From: Phialocephala subalpina
Lineage: Eukaryota; Ascomycota; Leotiomycetes; Helotiales; Mollisiaceae
Reading direction: 5' to 3'
Length of the DNA stretch: 64,000 nt
NCBI GenBank assembly: GCA_900073065.1
Contig: FJOG01000020.1
Location: forward strand, 277,770-341,769
The notes under the pieces are model-generated. The model was given only the letters and a program-made list of their open reading frames with translations, did not search any database and was not told the origin of the DNA. Position 1 is the first letter of the stretch, and the number at the start of each line of letters is the position of its first letter. Of this stretch, positions 1 through 10,039 are shown piece after piece. The position numbers and the translations under genes are program-made.

Positions 1-1713
1 CCGACCGATTGCTCTAGTACTCGCACACAAATCGAAACAATTTTTTCAAGAGGCAAAACAGAATCTAGAGGACGCCAATAGACCCCCAACAACTCTATTA
101 CTAGACAGAAAGGCAAAGAGATTTCAAACGGTTCCAACACTTAATCCTCCTCCGCCTCTAAAATTACCGCTTAGCGAGGCTGCATTTCCCGGGCTAATGA
201 ACTTTGTAGCAATGCCTCAAACTCTAAAGGGAAGTTCAAATCCTCACTTAACTAAGTCTAATCTCTTGATACCGACGTCGCTCTCGGACGACGATGATAA
301 ACAATAAAGCCAAAGTCCAAATGAAATGACGGACTTCAACGATGACACTCCTATAAAAAGGCTAGCATTATATTCCAATCAGTATCAACTAGAGCCGAGA
401 GCCACTCGACGCAGAAGTCTTATTGGATCATTCTCTCTGCGGAAACGAGGTCGCTTACCAATTGAAAGCGTAAATGAGACTGTAATAGGGCGGAGCATTA
501 AAAGCGACACAAGTGATGTGACACTTCCGACGGGAAACGGGACCCGCGCGTCAAATGACTAAGCAACGAACAGATATTCGATAGGTCATGGATTAGGCCT
601 GTTTTCGTCGGGCACTAAGCGTGTTTCTATTCCGCCGAGTACAGGACATGGGCCCAGCTATTTAGCCAATAATCAAGGTCAGAACGATGCTAAGATACTT
701 GCGCACTACCGGCGAGAAGACTCCAACAATTCCCTCTCTTTCCTTACGCTCCCCTCGAGTCAACGTTCTCCATTACTATGTGAGAATAAGTATCGGTAAA
801 CGCCCCCACCGATTGTGATCCAACGTCAAATAGAGCCTCCCACTGTACCGCTAGCCACTTGGACTATTTAAGAAGCATTGAAATAGAAGAAAGACAAGAA
901 GAATACTAATAAGCCGATTCCGAATCCAGATTTACTCAATCGATTGAAAAGTCGCGAATATGTACGTTATCCCTTATCATCATTTGATAACTGCATCTTA
1001 ACTTAGTAAGTATTCTTAGTAGACGATTCCCTAAGTATGAACTTACACTAGGAGAATGTCCTTGAAGTCTTCGAGGCCCTATTATACATCGTGAAAACCG
1101 CGGATTCTAACGGCCTCGATCTACACTTCACAATATTTGAAGATAATTGTCTGAACTGTAAAGAGACAATAGCTCTAATCAGAATAGTTAGGAATCGGAT
1201 ACGTCGTTCAACAATAGACATGAATATCCGCTTAATAGCCCTCCTACAAGCGTACTAGAAGAAGCTCTCGAAGAAAAGGTTATTATTCTCCGCCACAGTT
1301 CGGCCGATGAACTTGTACATTTTAATAGATAGAGTCTAAAAGGCAGAAACTAATGTCGAGGATCCGATTCGAAGCTTAATTCAAATACTTAATGAAAAAC
1401 GAATGGGTCGCTTGTAAGTCGGAATTCAATTCATCTACTTCGAGAACAATTAAAGGGCGCTTAAACGCTTAGAGTATCTCGACTCTAGACTTGGGCTTGA
1501 TCCGTATGTGTGGTCCCGTTGCATTTGTAGATCCTACTAATTAGCTTCAGGGATATTGTTGACTATGAAAGCGCAAATGGCAATGTCTGGAAAATGCTCT
1601 TCGGCTCCACGAACGCGACTTTTGACTCGGTGAATGAGAATCGATCTAGTGTTATGAGCACACCGACCGATCGCAGTCGAAGCCCCACGATGTCGGACAA
1701 GGAGTACAAATAG
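1..1713 (+). pseudogene. RIP-like degraded pseudogene of a fungal vWA-like domain protein, 5' end outside window
   Basis: One reading frame stays protein-like across many stop codons. DDSLSM at 1022-1039 fits the DxSxS metal-binding motif of von Willebrand factor A-like domains. It continues through segments such as ADSNGLDLHF and VEDPIRSLIQ, then an intact GT..AG intron (1504-1550, with a ctactaa branch site), then DIVDYESANGNVWKML, to a stop at 1711-1713. In-frame stops lie at 1049, 1256, 1337, 1415 and 1451. At 1049 and 1337 related proteins carry Trp (HW and DGVW, from memory of the family), so TGG to TAG/TAA is likely; the stop at 1415 fits CAA to TAA. That is the direction expected of repeat-induced point mutation. 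Upstream, 326-562 is an open Arg/Ser-rich fragment. Family function is unknown to me. Confidence 0.75.
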
Positions 1714-2348
1714 AATCTTTTCATTTCTGCACATATGGATTAACGGTACCCAAAAGTGGCGCATGTGATATCGCTTTTGGCGAACACTTCTGGCGTTTTT
1801 GTACTTGGCGTGTATGTTCATAAAAGATACCCATTTTTACTTGTTTGCGGCTTTTGACACTGATTTTATGTTGCGGAATGTACCATTTGCTAGGGAAGAA
1901 ATGGAGAATGTGATTTGAAGCCTTGAAGGAAGAATGATAGAAGTCAAACGATATGACGCTGCGTTACGCCGCGTTGCGCAGCATTGCAACAATACTAATC
2001 CAAATCTCACAAAGCTCGGATCCCAGTGGCCAATTAACTTGGAGTTCTTTGAAACGACTAACGACAATTATCAACGTGTTATTTTGTCAGGAACATTGGT
2101 GCCCTGTATGTCGCAATGAGGCATGGCGGGGTAAGTTCGACCCCGCATAATGCTGATATTGTGACCATAAGCTTTCATGATACCCGACTGCCGTTCAAGG
2201 AACGATTACTGAACAAATGTCCGAGGCCTCAATTATGACCTTGAATTATCACCTGAATGCCAACAACTTCAGTATCAATAGAAATTGAAGCTCAGGAAAA
2301 TCCAGTGTGCAAACCATTTTTGAGAAACATCCCGCCAAGTTCTTTAAG
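1714..2348. other. intergenic, nothing recognised
   Basis: Moderately AT-rich spacer between the decayed vWA gene and the enoyl-CoA hydratase. Short open frames here show no protein-like composition. It must hold the promoter of the downstream gene, but no clear TATA element was seen. Confidence 0.5.
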
Positions 2349-3508
2349 ATGATCCCCTCACCAGCACCTGTCGTTCTGCCCGCATCGTACGAGACAATCC
2401 CGTTAACGCATATTAAACTCTCTCATCACCCCGAAGGGTCTCCAAGCCCAACTCCAATCATCATTCTAACTCTCAATCGACCAAAGGTGCAAAATGCATT
2501 TACGAGGGAGATGATGGATGATTTTGAGAAGGTGCGAAAGCTCCAAGCTGCCACGAATATAAATCTGACGAGAAAATAGGTATATCCCTTGTTCGATGTC
2601 GATGAACGAGTCAAGGTCATTGTGTTGACCGGAGCTGGGAGGACGTTTTGTGCGGGTGCGGATTTGGAGAGAGGTTTTAAAGGAGGTGAGGAGAGGGTCA
2701 TGGATCATCGAGATGGGTACATACTTTCAAAATGGAAGTTAAAGAGACGCAAGCTAATGGACTCCAACAGGGGAGGCAGAGTCGCCTTGGCAATTTACAG
2801 GTGTAGAAAGCCAACGATCGCTGCGATGCAAGGAAGTGCCGTTGGGTTGGGCATGACAATGACTCTGCCTGCGGCTATAAGGTGCGTTCCCCGTTGCTGC
2901 GTCTTTCTTAAACGGGGTAAGAGGATATGCTCACTGAAGCAGAATTGCATACGAAGGAGGCAAATACGGCTTTGTGTTTGCTCGTCGCGGCGTCACTATG
3001 GAATCCAGCTCTTCGTTCTTCCTGCCTCGCCTGATAGGCTACTCGAGAGCAATGTACCTCGTCACAACAGGTGGCATTTTCCCTCCTAACTCAAAGCACT
3101 TCGGTCCTCTGTTCGCGGAGACTTTGCCGGATGCTTCCCAAGTCTTGCCCAGAGCATTGGAATTGGCAAACGAGATTGCAGAGAATGTGAGTGGTCTGGC
3201 TGCGTATCTGAACACGAGCATGATGTGGAGAAATCCCGGGACAGCGGAGGGAGCTCATTTGATGGACTCAGCGATACTTTATCATATGTTTTCTGCGAGG
3301 TGAGTTGGCTTCCTGACCCGAGAAGAGAAAGGTAGAGCTGATGACGGTGAGTAGGGACCAAATAGAGGGCGTGACTTCATTCTTCGAGAAGAGGAAGCCG
3401 AATTTCAAGGCCACGCTTGAGGACGATGCTCCACCAAACTTTCCATGGTGGAGTGAGGTTGATACGGGAAGTAGACCCAAGGCTGCGAAGGGGACATCAA
3501 AGTTGTAG
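2349..3508 (+). CDS. peroxisomal enoyl-CoA hydratase/isomerase family protein
   Basis: Crotonase-fold enzyme expected to hydrate or isomerise enoyl-CoA thioesters, probably in peroxisomal beta-oxidation or a degradation pathway. Five exons: 2349-2531, 2580-2716, 2771-2881, 2943-3299, 3355-3508 (942 nt, 313 aa). Recognisable are the N-terminal LNRPKVQNAFT strand, the CoA-site motif TGAGRTFCAGADL, the second oxyanion-loop region AAMQGSAVGLGMTMTLPAA, and IAYEGGKYGFVFARRG across exons 3/4. The protein ends in Ser-Lys-Leu, the canonical PTS1 signal, which supports both the last exon and a peroxisomal location. The start was chosen as the first ATG before the conserved domain. It is followed on the same strand by an FAD monooxygenase and an MBL hydrolase. 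The exact substrate cannot be told from sequence. Confidence 0.9.
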
Positions 3509-4067
3509 GTATAATAGGCAGGAAGTTAGACAGTATTAATTTGATGCGAGCAAAACATTTTAACTGGAATCGCTTTCCATGAAGCAAATAAGCATGAAGT
3601 GACGACACATGAAAATGATCTATCCAGACTCTAGTCAGTGAGGCCGGGATTTCGAGACTGCGATGCATGCTCCCCAAAATGCCGGACAATGATCAATATA
3701 TGCTCTTTTAGATTCATAAAAATAGGGATTATTGGCATTGTATGCTGGAGGCTTGAAGAATGTCACGATGTGTCAAGTCAAAATTGTCTGCGCCTTGTTA
3801 TTGCCACCCCTGGAGTATCAATACTCGCACCATATTTTACCGACCTCGTTCTTCCGCGAAGTTCACCTTGTTATTGCCTTTCTAAGCACTTGCGAATTCA
3901 ATGGAACGCTCCGAACGCGCCTTCCTCTCGTGGCTGCACAGTTCAGCTACGAAGGAAGTCGCAGATGTAAATCTGCCAGGTAGGTGCCGACGGTAGGTAC
4001 TGCTTTCATTCTCTCTTCATCTTCATAAATCCCTCAGAAATTGTCCCACGAGCCTTCGGGCATTGCA
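3509..4067. other. intergenic, nothing recognised
   Basis: Spacer between two same-strand genes. It holds the terminator of the hydratase and the promoter of the FAD monooxygenase; no repeat or further gene seen. Confidence 0.5.
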
Positions 4068-5727
4068 ATGGCTTCAGAGGTACGCAAATATGTCTTCAAC
4101 CCATACAAGATATGATCTAACAGCTTCGCAGACAGGTTCAGACGTCATCATTGCAGGAGCGGGTCCAGTTGGTCTCCTACTGGCTCTTCGTCTTGGACAA
4201 GCCGGCATCAACACCATCGTCCTCGAATCCCAAAAGAAGCTCCTCCCCACGATACGAGCTATGGTCTACATGCCAATCGTCCTCAATATCTTCCGCAAAC
4301 TCGATATCTTCGATACCACCATCACACAGTCATATCCAAATTACAGCGGGGTATCATGGCGCGATATAGACGGTAATGAGCTGGTAAGTCCCTGGTTCCT
4401 CTTCTGCGCTACATCTAGAGTCTTGGGAAATATTCAATTACTCCCCGCGAATGCCCCGCTACCCTTGGGACTCTCTCAAAAGTCTGAAAAGTATGCTGAC
4501 TCCGAGATTTCGCAGGCACACTTGGACATCGATTCGGGTAATCCATACGAATTTGGAGGCCTGCTGATCATTGGACAAAAGAGAATGAGCCAGTTGATAC
4601 TGAAGGAGATTGCAAAATACCCCACTGTGCAGGTGAGGTTCGGAGAGAAAGTGATTGACATCGTGGATGATGCCATGAATCAAGATGGTGTGAAAGTCAC
4701 GGCACAGAAGAGACTGAAAACCAACCAAATTGGATCTCCCCCTCCCGCTGGGACATTGAAAAATTATCGCGCTAAATACGTGGTTGGAGCCGTTGGGGCC
4801 AATAGCTCGGTGCGGCAACTTCTGGGCATTGTTCGTATCCATTTTCCCACCCCCTTTCTTTCAATATCTTTTTCAATGTCCCTTACTGGCAGAGACTTTC
4901 TGATGATCTGATCTGTTGCCAGGTATACGAAGGCTTCACATACGACAATTGGAAAATGATTGGCACCAACGTGCAGTACGACTTCATAGGGCACCAAGGC
5001 TTCAGTCCGATCAATTTCATCGTCGACCCCGTTGAATGGTGCGCTATTGCGTATACCGGTGAAGACGAATTCGGACTTGACAGTGGACCTGGGGCTGCGG
5101 TCTGGCATGTAGCATACTCTGAAGATCCGGATCTACCAGACGACACAGAGAGCATCATAGAACGTGCACGTCGTCGGGTTGGGAGATTTATCAAGACTGG
5201 TGATGGAAAGGACGGAAAGGGTATATTCAAAGTCACGCGTGCGGAACCCTATATTCTTCAGCAACGGCTGGCTTCTGAGGGACGAAAAGGGCGGGTTCTT
5301 CTAGCCGGTGATGCATTACATTGCAACAATCCGATAGGAGGGCTGGGTAAGTTGCTCCAGGCGAATGTCCCACTGCTTTTGGGAGTTTCTCAAATGTTTG
5401 CAAGAAGCATACTGACTCCGAGATTTGGAAACAGGTCTCACAACCGGTATTTGCGACGCTTTCTGCTACGGCAATGCAATTGTTCGAGTCGTGAAGCATG
5501 GCGAATCCGACACTCTCTTGACTACATGTGCTCAATCTAGACGTCACGCATTCGAGCAAGTTACTAACGAGAAGTCTATGGAGAATCTCGCAAGACTGCA
5601 AAGCGATGAGTCTCCAGATGTGGAGGATAGGCTCGAGTTCTTCGAGAAGCTGAAGACGGATCCGACATTCCATGTTCAGGTCAAGAAGGGGTGGGACAGC
5701 ATTATGGAGGTCACTTTCGAGAAGTAA
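4068..5727 (+). CDS. class A FAD-dependent (aromatic-type) monooxygenase
   Basis: Flavoprotein hydroxylase of the PheA/TfdB, FAD_binding_3 type, using NAD(P)H and O2 on a probably aromatic or polyketide substrate. Exons 4068-4079, 4132-4383, 4516-4830, 4923-5346, 5435-5727 sum to 1296 nt (431 aa). The first exon is only 12 nt (Met-Ala-Ser-Glu) and splices to the dinucleotide fold, VIIAGAGPVG (GxGxxG at residues 13-18). The second FAD motif GDALHCNNPIGGLGLTTG spans the exon 4/5 junction near residue 325. The length is short compared with PheA-type hydroxylases of about 600 aa, so the C-terminal thioredoxin-like domain is absent. Introns 2 and 4 are related to each other in sequence (listed separately). 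It lies between the enoyl-CoA hydratase and the MBL hydrolase, which hints at a small catabolic or secondary-metabolite group. Confidence 0.87.
4384..4515 (+). repeat. intron 2 of the FAD monooxygenase, homologous to intron 4 (copy A)
   Basis: The last about 70 nt of this 132-nt intron match the 88-nt intron 4 of the same gene, including 15 identical bases ctgactccgagattt just before the acceptor, plus the shared blocks gcgaatg, ttggga and tctcaaa. This is the pattern of an introner-like element or of intron duplication. Confidence 0.7.
5347..5434 (+). repeat. intron 4 of the FAD monooxygenase, homologous to intron 2 (copy B)
   Basis: 88-nt GT-AG intron that shares most of its length with the 3' half of intron 2 of the same gene. 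By eye roughly three quarters of positions are identical, and the branch-site/acceptor block ctgactccgagattt is exact. Confidence 0.7.
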
Positions 5728-6063
5728 AGTTCAGGTGTCGAATGTGCTTGCAAGCTTGGTATAATAAGGTGGCTACCGAAGTTAGGCCGATCGATATGAC
5801 GGTCAGACGACCATCATTATATTGTCCTCGGGTATTAGGGACATTGCTAGAATTCTTGGGCGACACAACAAAGGTGGAGAAGGGTTGGAGTTTCTGGGTA
5901 TTTTATCATCATTATCGGCTCCTTTTGCAGCCTCGGAGCTGTTCACTAATCATGGCCCGGCTATTGTAGTTTTAAGGTATGGGGTATAAGCACCATCGGT
6001 ATCCACGAGATCAATGAATGCTTCATTCGAAATTGCCTTTCCCTTCCAGTAAGAGGTGTCCCA
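5728..6063. other. intergenic, nothing recognised
   Basis: Short spacer between the FAD monooxygenase and the MBL gene; presumably terminator and promoter. No element identified. Confidence 0.5.
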
Positions 6064-6942
6064 ATGTCGTCTCTCAAAGTAGATGTCTACATCGCCCCGC
6101 CTATCCCTTGGAAGAAACCCAATGGCACCACAGGTGGACTATGGTCCCCCATCAGCAGCACCCTTATCCACTCCTCATCCTCCGCGATCCTCGTCGACAC
6201 GCCTATCACTACATCTCAAACCACTGCCCTGATATCCTGGATCAAGGCAACTATACCCAACAAGAAATTGACAAAGATATACATTACTCACGGCCATGGA
6301 GACCACTTCTTCGGCATCCCTCTTCTCCTGAAAGAATTTCCAGAAGCAGAAGCAATCGCGACAAAAGGAACAGTCGAGCACATAAAGCAGCAGGTCTCCC
6401 CCTCTTTCTACCCTCAAGGCTGGGAATCTCGCTTCCCAGGCGAGATTCCTCAACCCTTCGTCCTCGCAAAACCCCTCCCCTCAAATGGACTCATCAATCT
6501 CGACAACTACACCCTCCACGTCATCGAAGTCGGACAAGCAGACACCCATTCCTCGACAGTCCTCTGGGTCCCCACCCTCAAACTCGCAGTCTGCGGAGAC
6601 GTCGTATACGGTTCTTGTCATCAGATGCTAGGCGAATGCGATACTAGAGCCAAACGAGAGGCTTGGATTGAAAGTATTAGGAAGGTTGGAGCTTTGGGAC
6701 CGGAATTGGTGGTTCCAGGACATATGGTGGAGGGAGAGGGGATTGGGAGTGGACATATAGCGGAGACGAGGATTTATATTGAGAGGTTTGAAGAGGAGTT
6801 GGGAAAAGCGGGAAACGCGAGGGAATTGGCGGGGAAGATGATAGAGGCGTATCCCGAGAGGTTTAATGAGGGGGCTTTGATTGTGGGGTGTGTGAATGCG
6901 TTCAAGACTCTTAAGAAAGACAAGGCTGGAAGTAGATTGTGA
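6064..6942 (+). CDS. metallo-beta-lactamase-fold hydrolase
   Basis: Intronless 292-aa protein. It has the MBL zinc motif HGHGDH at residues 76-81, preceded by a strand ending KIYITHG, and later metal-site regions (EVGQADTHSS, AVCGDVVYGS, VVPGHMVEGEG), so the fold is complete. Such stand-alone fungal MBL proteins hydrolyse thioesters, lactones or other esters; some act in polyketide clusters or in detoxification. No signal peptide is evident, so it is probably cytosolic. The ATG at 6064 directly precedes the first beta strand. Its position 336 bp behind the FAD monooxygenase on the same strand suggests shared use, but co-regulation is inference. Confidence 0.88.
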   Translation: MSSLKVDVYIAPPIPWKKPNGTTGGLWSPISSTLIHSSSSAILVDTPITTSQTTALISWIKATIPNKKLTKIYITHGHGDHFFGIPLLLKEFPEAEAIATKGTVEHIKQQVSPSFYPQGWESRFPGEIPQPFVLAKPLPSNGLINLDNYTLHVIEVGQADTHSSTVLWVPTLKLAVCGDVVYGSCHQMLGECDTRAKREAWIESIRKVGALGPELVVPGHMVEGEGIGSGHIAETRIYIERFEEELGKAGNARELAGKMIEAYPERFNEGALIVGCVNAFKTLKKDKAGSRL

Positions 6943-7061
6943 TCAAGGATCGATGTGGCTGATGGAATGTGTTGGGTGGGTGAGAGTGGTGACTCCTTTT
7001 CGGATCAATGCGGGAGGAAAGCAGCCCAAAATTAGCAAGGAGGAAGTGTGCAAGTAAAAAA

Positions 7062-7088
7062 GGTACTCAGGTACTCAGGTACTCGGGT
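7062..7088. repeat. 8-bp short tandem repeat, three copies
   Basis: Three near-perfect copies of ggtactca in the spacer upstream of the nucleotidase gene. Probably a simple microsatellite; no function inferred. Confidence 0.6.
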
Positions 7089-7545
7089 AGTTGTCGAAAT
7101 ATGATCTGTCCAACGCCACATTAGCGGGGTATATGTAGGGAATCTGTCTTCCAAAAACTTAAACCAAATTTTGCATCCATCACGCCTTAATCCTAACCCA
7201 AGAATCTCAAAGATATCTTCAGAACCACCGTCTTCGAATGTCCCTCGCTTGCGAATAGGGGCTTGCTCCGCAATGAAGCTCTATCACGTGCAAGCCGGTT
7301 TCGGAATGAAACGGGTGTTCTCCACCCGGTTTTTCACCACGCAGACGCCCGATGTGACTCTTCCGAAACGCATTCACAGTCACACTTCAGCCCGACAGCA
7401 TTCAAGTCGGGCAAGATACAACTCGGGCACACGATCAATCTGGGCGCACCTATCAAACATAAAGCCATCCATCAGCACCTCTCACCCCAGGATCCGTAAA
7501 CACACCCGTACCCGTGCCGACTCCCTCCCGCCTTCCCGAACCAAA

Positions 7546-8607
7546 ATGGACTTCGCAAACGAGCTCCGTATCGCCACATTGGCAGTCCACCGCGCCAGCA
7601 TCCTAACCAACTCCGTCCAATCCACCATCCAAAACAAAGGAAACTCCCTCGAAAAAGACGAGTTTGGAGACCCTGTCACAATCGCCGACTTTGCTTCTCA
7701 AGCTGTGATTATCAATGCTATTCACCATTACTTTCCAAACGATACTTTTGTGGGTGAGGAAGATGAGTCTATGTTGAGAGATTCTCCTGAGATACTTGAG
7801 AGGGTTTGGGTGTTGATTCAGGATTTGAAGGAAGATGGAGATGAGGTACCGAGGTTGGAGAGTAAGGAGGATGTGTTGAGGGTTATTGGGTTGGGTGGGA
7901 AGGTTGAGACGGGGAAGGGGAGGGTGTGGATGTTGGATCCTATTGATGGGACCAAGGCTTTCTTGTCTGGGACGCAGTATGCTGTTTCTCTTGCTTTGAT
8001 TGTGGATGGGGAGCAGAAGGTTGGGGTGTTGGGATGTCCGAACATCAAGGCTGGGAGCAGTGAAGTTCGGGAAGAGCTAATTGATAGAGACGGTCTTGGA
8101 GTCTTACTTTCGGCTGTGAAAGGTCAAGGCTCGTTCCAGCGAAGCATGAGTCTTGATGGTCTGGGAGAGCCGAAGAAGATGGAGATGCTGAAGGATGTGG
8201 GGAGTGTGAACGAGTTGAGGTACGTGAACTCGATGGCGAGTAGCTATATCTCGAGACCGGTGTATCTGGCAGTCAAGAAGGCATGCAGGTTGAAGACAGA
8301 TGAGGAAGTAGATTTATGGAGTATGCACGTCAAATATGCAGCGCTTACCATCGGCGGCGTCGACGCAATGGTCAGAATACCACCAAAGAAGAGCTATCAC
8401 AGTTATGTTTGGGACCATGCTGGAGGTCAATTGATTTACCAGGAGATTGGCGGAAAGCTCACGGATCTCGATGGTGGAAAGTTCGACTTCGGTGTTGGAC
8501 GGAAATTGGAAAAGAATTGGGGATTGGTGGCTGCACCGCCGAGTGTTCATGGAAAGTTGCTGGAAGTGGTAAAGCATGTGTTGGCAGAGAACCCCATACC
8601 CGAGTGA
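7546..8607 (+). CDS. MET22: 3'(2'),5'-bisphosphate nucleotidase (HAL2/MET22 type)
   Basis: Removes the 3' phosphate from PAP (and PAPS), the toxic by-product of sulfate assimilation. It is a lithium- and sodium-sensitive member of the inositol monophosphatase superfamily. The 353-aa protein shows GEEDES (metal-binding Glu/Asp at residues 71-73), DPIDGTKAF (131 onward) and the C-terminal WDHAGG motif, in family order and at normal length. The start at 7546 gives MDFANELRIATLAVHRAS, the usual fungal N-terminus. The frame stays open upstream to an ATG at 7171, adding 125 Ser/Arg-rich residues; this is more likely leader sequence, although a longer, perhaps organelle-targeted form cannot be excluded. 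No introns seen. Confidence 0.93.
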   Translation: MDFANELRIATLAVHRASILTNSVQSTIQNKGNSLEKDEFGDPVTIADFASQAVIINAIHHYFPNDTFVGEEDESMLRDSPEILERVWVLIQDLKEDGDEVPRLESKEDVLRVIGLGGKVETGKGRVWMLDPIDGTKAFLSGTQYAVSLALIVDGEQKVGVLGCPNIKAGSSEVREELIDRDGLGVLLSAVKGQGSFQRSMSLDGLGEPKKMEMLKDVGSVNELRYVNSMASSYISRPVYLAVKKACRLKTDEEVDLWSMHVKYAALTIGGVDAMVRIPPKKSYHSYVWDHAGGQLIYQEIGGKLTDLDGGKFDFGVGRKLEKNWGLVAAPPSVHGKLLEVVKHVLAENPIPE

Positions 8608-9224
8608 TGATATGGCACTTCGATGGCAAATTTGGAAAAAGAGCAGCGGAGTTGAGGTCCGCCTCTGTGTTATTGCACCACTTGTGGCAGCAAGAGGCCT
8701 GGTGTAACAGTAAGGGAGAACGTCTGGTAAGACACCAAAGATCACTTTTGATTCCACTCATCCTCGAGATTCAAGAATTCCTCTCCACTACACGAAATTC
8801 TAGTACCGTTACCTACGAGACATTCTGTAGAACAGAAAGCAACGTTACAAATACCATCTCATTTTTCTCGGAAAGGTGCAGAATTTCTCCTTTGCCACAT
8901 GCAAGAGACTTCAAATGGATTCCCAAATACAGTACATTTTAAGACAAATTTGAAGTGACATTCATGCCCAAAGAAACACCTTGTACCACAACGGGAGGCA
9001 GGCGGTAAACGGTCATGCATGACAGAAATTGCCCGTTACATGACATGAAATCAAGTTTCCGAATCCTTTGAGCTGCGCCTCGGGTTGCCTGTATTCTGTA
9101 CCACAGAACCCCATCAAACCCTGCATAGAGGTCTCGTAGAAGACCTTTGTGGTAGGATAGACTTGATTAACCTTCCGAATGGAGGTACCCGAACATGTAT
9201 GTGGATGTGAGGAGAGTGAAAGGA
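8608..9224. other. intergenic, nothing recognised
   Basis: 3' flank of MET22 leading into the 250-bp tandem duplication. No gene or RNA motif seen. Confidence 0.5.
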
Positions 9225-9724
9225 ACTTTCTTGAGTAAGAGATAGATTGAGGGGTCGTGGCACCATGTGAATGTAAGGGGCGTGTGACCTTTTGTGAATA
9301 GCCGTGGATTCCATCTTGGGATTCACATTTCCTGATGGAAACTCACTAGAGAACCAAGCACCATAATTAAGGTTGTCTCATCTCGCCTAAGGCGACTCGA
9401 AGACTCTCCTCCCTGTATAAGAGGGACCATTTTTTCTCCACATTCTGTTCTCTTCCTTCATCCTCCATCACCTCACTTTCTTGAGTAAGAGATAGATTGA
9501 GGGGTCGTGGCACCATGTGAATGTAAGGGGCGTGTGACCTTTTGTGAATAGCCGTGGATTCCATCTTGGGATTCACATTTCCTGATGGAAACTCACTAGA
9601 GAACCAAGCACCATAATTAAGGTTGTCTCATCTCGCCTAAGGCGACTCGAAGACTCTCCTCCCTGTATAAGAGGGACCATTTTTTCTCCACATTCTGTTC
9701 TCTTCCTTCATCCTCCATCACCTC
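9225..9724. repeat. perfect 250-bp tandem duplication (two units) over a promoter
   Basis: Units 9225-9474 and 9475-9724 are identical base for base and directly abut. The sequence diverges immediately outside on both sides (a9224 versus c9474; a9475 versus g9725). Each unit carries a TATA-like element (tataa at 9416 and 9666) followed by a pyrimidine-rich leader, i.e. the promoter and 5' leader of the small secreted-protein gene that starts just after unit 2. The unit length equals that of a second, unrelated tandem duplication at 53413-53912. Confidence 0.97.
9666..9670 (+). promoter_or_regulatory. TATA-like box of the small secreted-protein gene (second copy at 9416)
   Basis: The sequence cctgtataagaggg is followed 50-70 bp later by a CT-rich leader, typical of strong fungal promoters. 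It is duplicated with the 250-bp unit, so two potential initiation sites exist 250 bp apart. Confidence 0.5.
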
Positions 9725-9736
9725 GACCTCCAACAG

Positions 9737-10039
9737 ACGCCCCTCACCACCCTCCTCACCCTCTTCACTTTCATCACCTCCACCTTCGCGCTCCCATCCA
9801 CTACCGCAGCTCGCGGTGACAGCCTAATCGACACCGCAGCGATCAACGCCATCCTTCAATCCCGAGACGGCGGATTCCACCTCTACTGCACCGCTGGTAC
9901 GACAGGAATGTGTGCGTCCGATCCGTATGATGCTCAGTGCGATGGTGATGGTGGGTTCTATGCCAATGTTGCCGGGAATGGACGACATTGTACTAGTGCG
10001 CAGTGCTGGTGCATTGGAAATAGGGTTTTTACTTCGTGA
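9737..10039 (+). pseudogene. small secreted six-cysteine protein, ATG start apparently replaced by ACG
   Basis: The frame opened by ACG at 9737 gives a clear signal peptide (PLTTLLTLFTFITSTFALP), then a mature domain of about 70 residues with six cysteines: LYC, GMC, AQC, RHC, AQC and CWC, ending VFTS before TGA at 10037-10039. No ATG exists between the TATA element and this point, and the next in-frame ATG lies inside the cysteine domain. The gene therefore either lost its start by a single T-to-C change or uses a non-AUG start in weak context. The signal peptide plus six Cys in a small protein is the usual profile of fungal secreted cysteine-rich (effector-like) proteins; no specific family is recognised. 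A GT..AG intron-like segment (10068-10117) lies in the presumed 3' UTR. Confidence 0.6.

Noticed and set aside
4063..4131. Alternative N-terminus of the FAD monooxygenase reading straight through from a TTG.
   Set aside because: Has no ATG before the nucleotide-binding fold except a less suitable internal one; the 12-nt exon plus 52-nt intron gives a canonical start and correct frame.
7062..7088. Three 8-bp repeats as a candidate CRISPR-like or regulatory array.
   Set aside because: Contiguous microsatellite with no spacers, in a eukaryotic genome.
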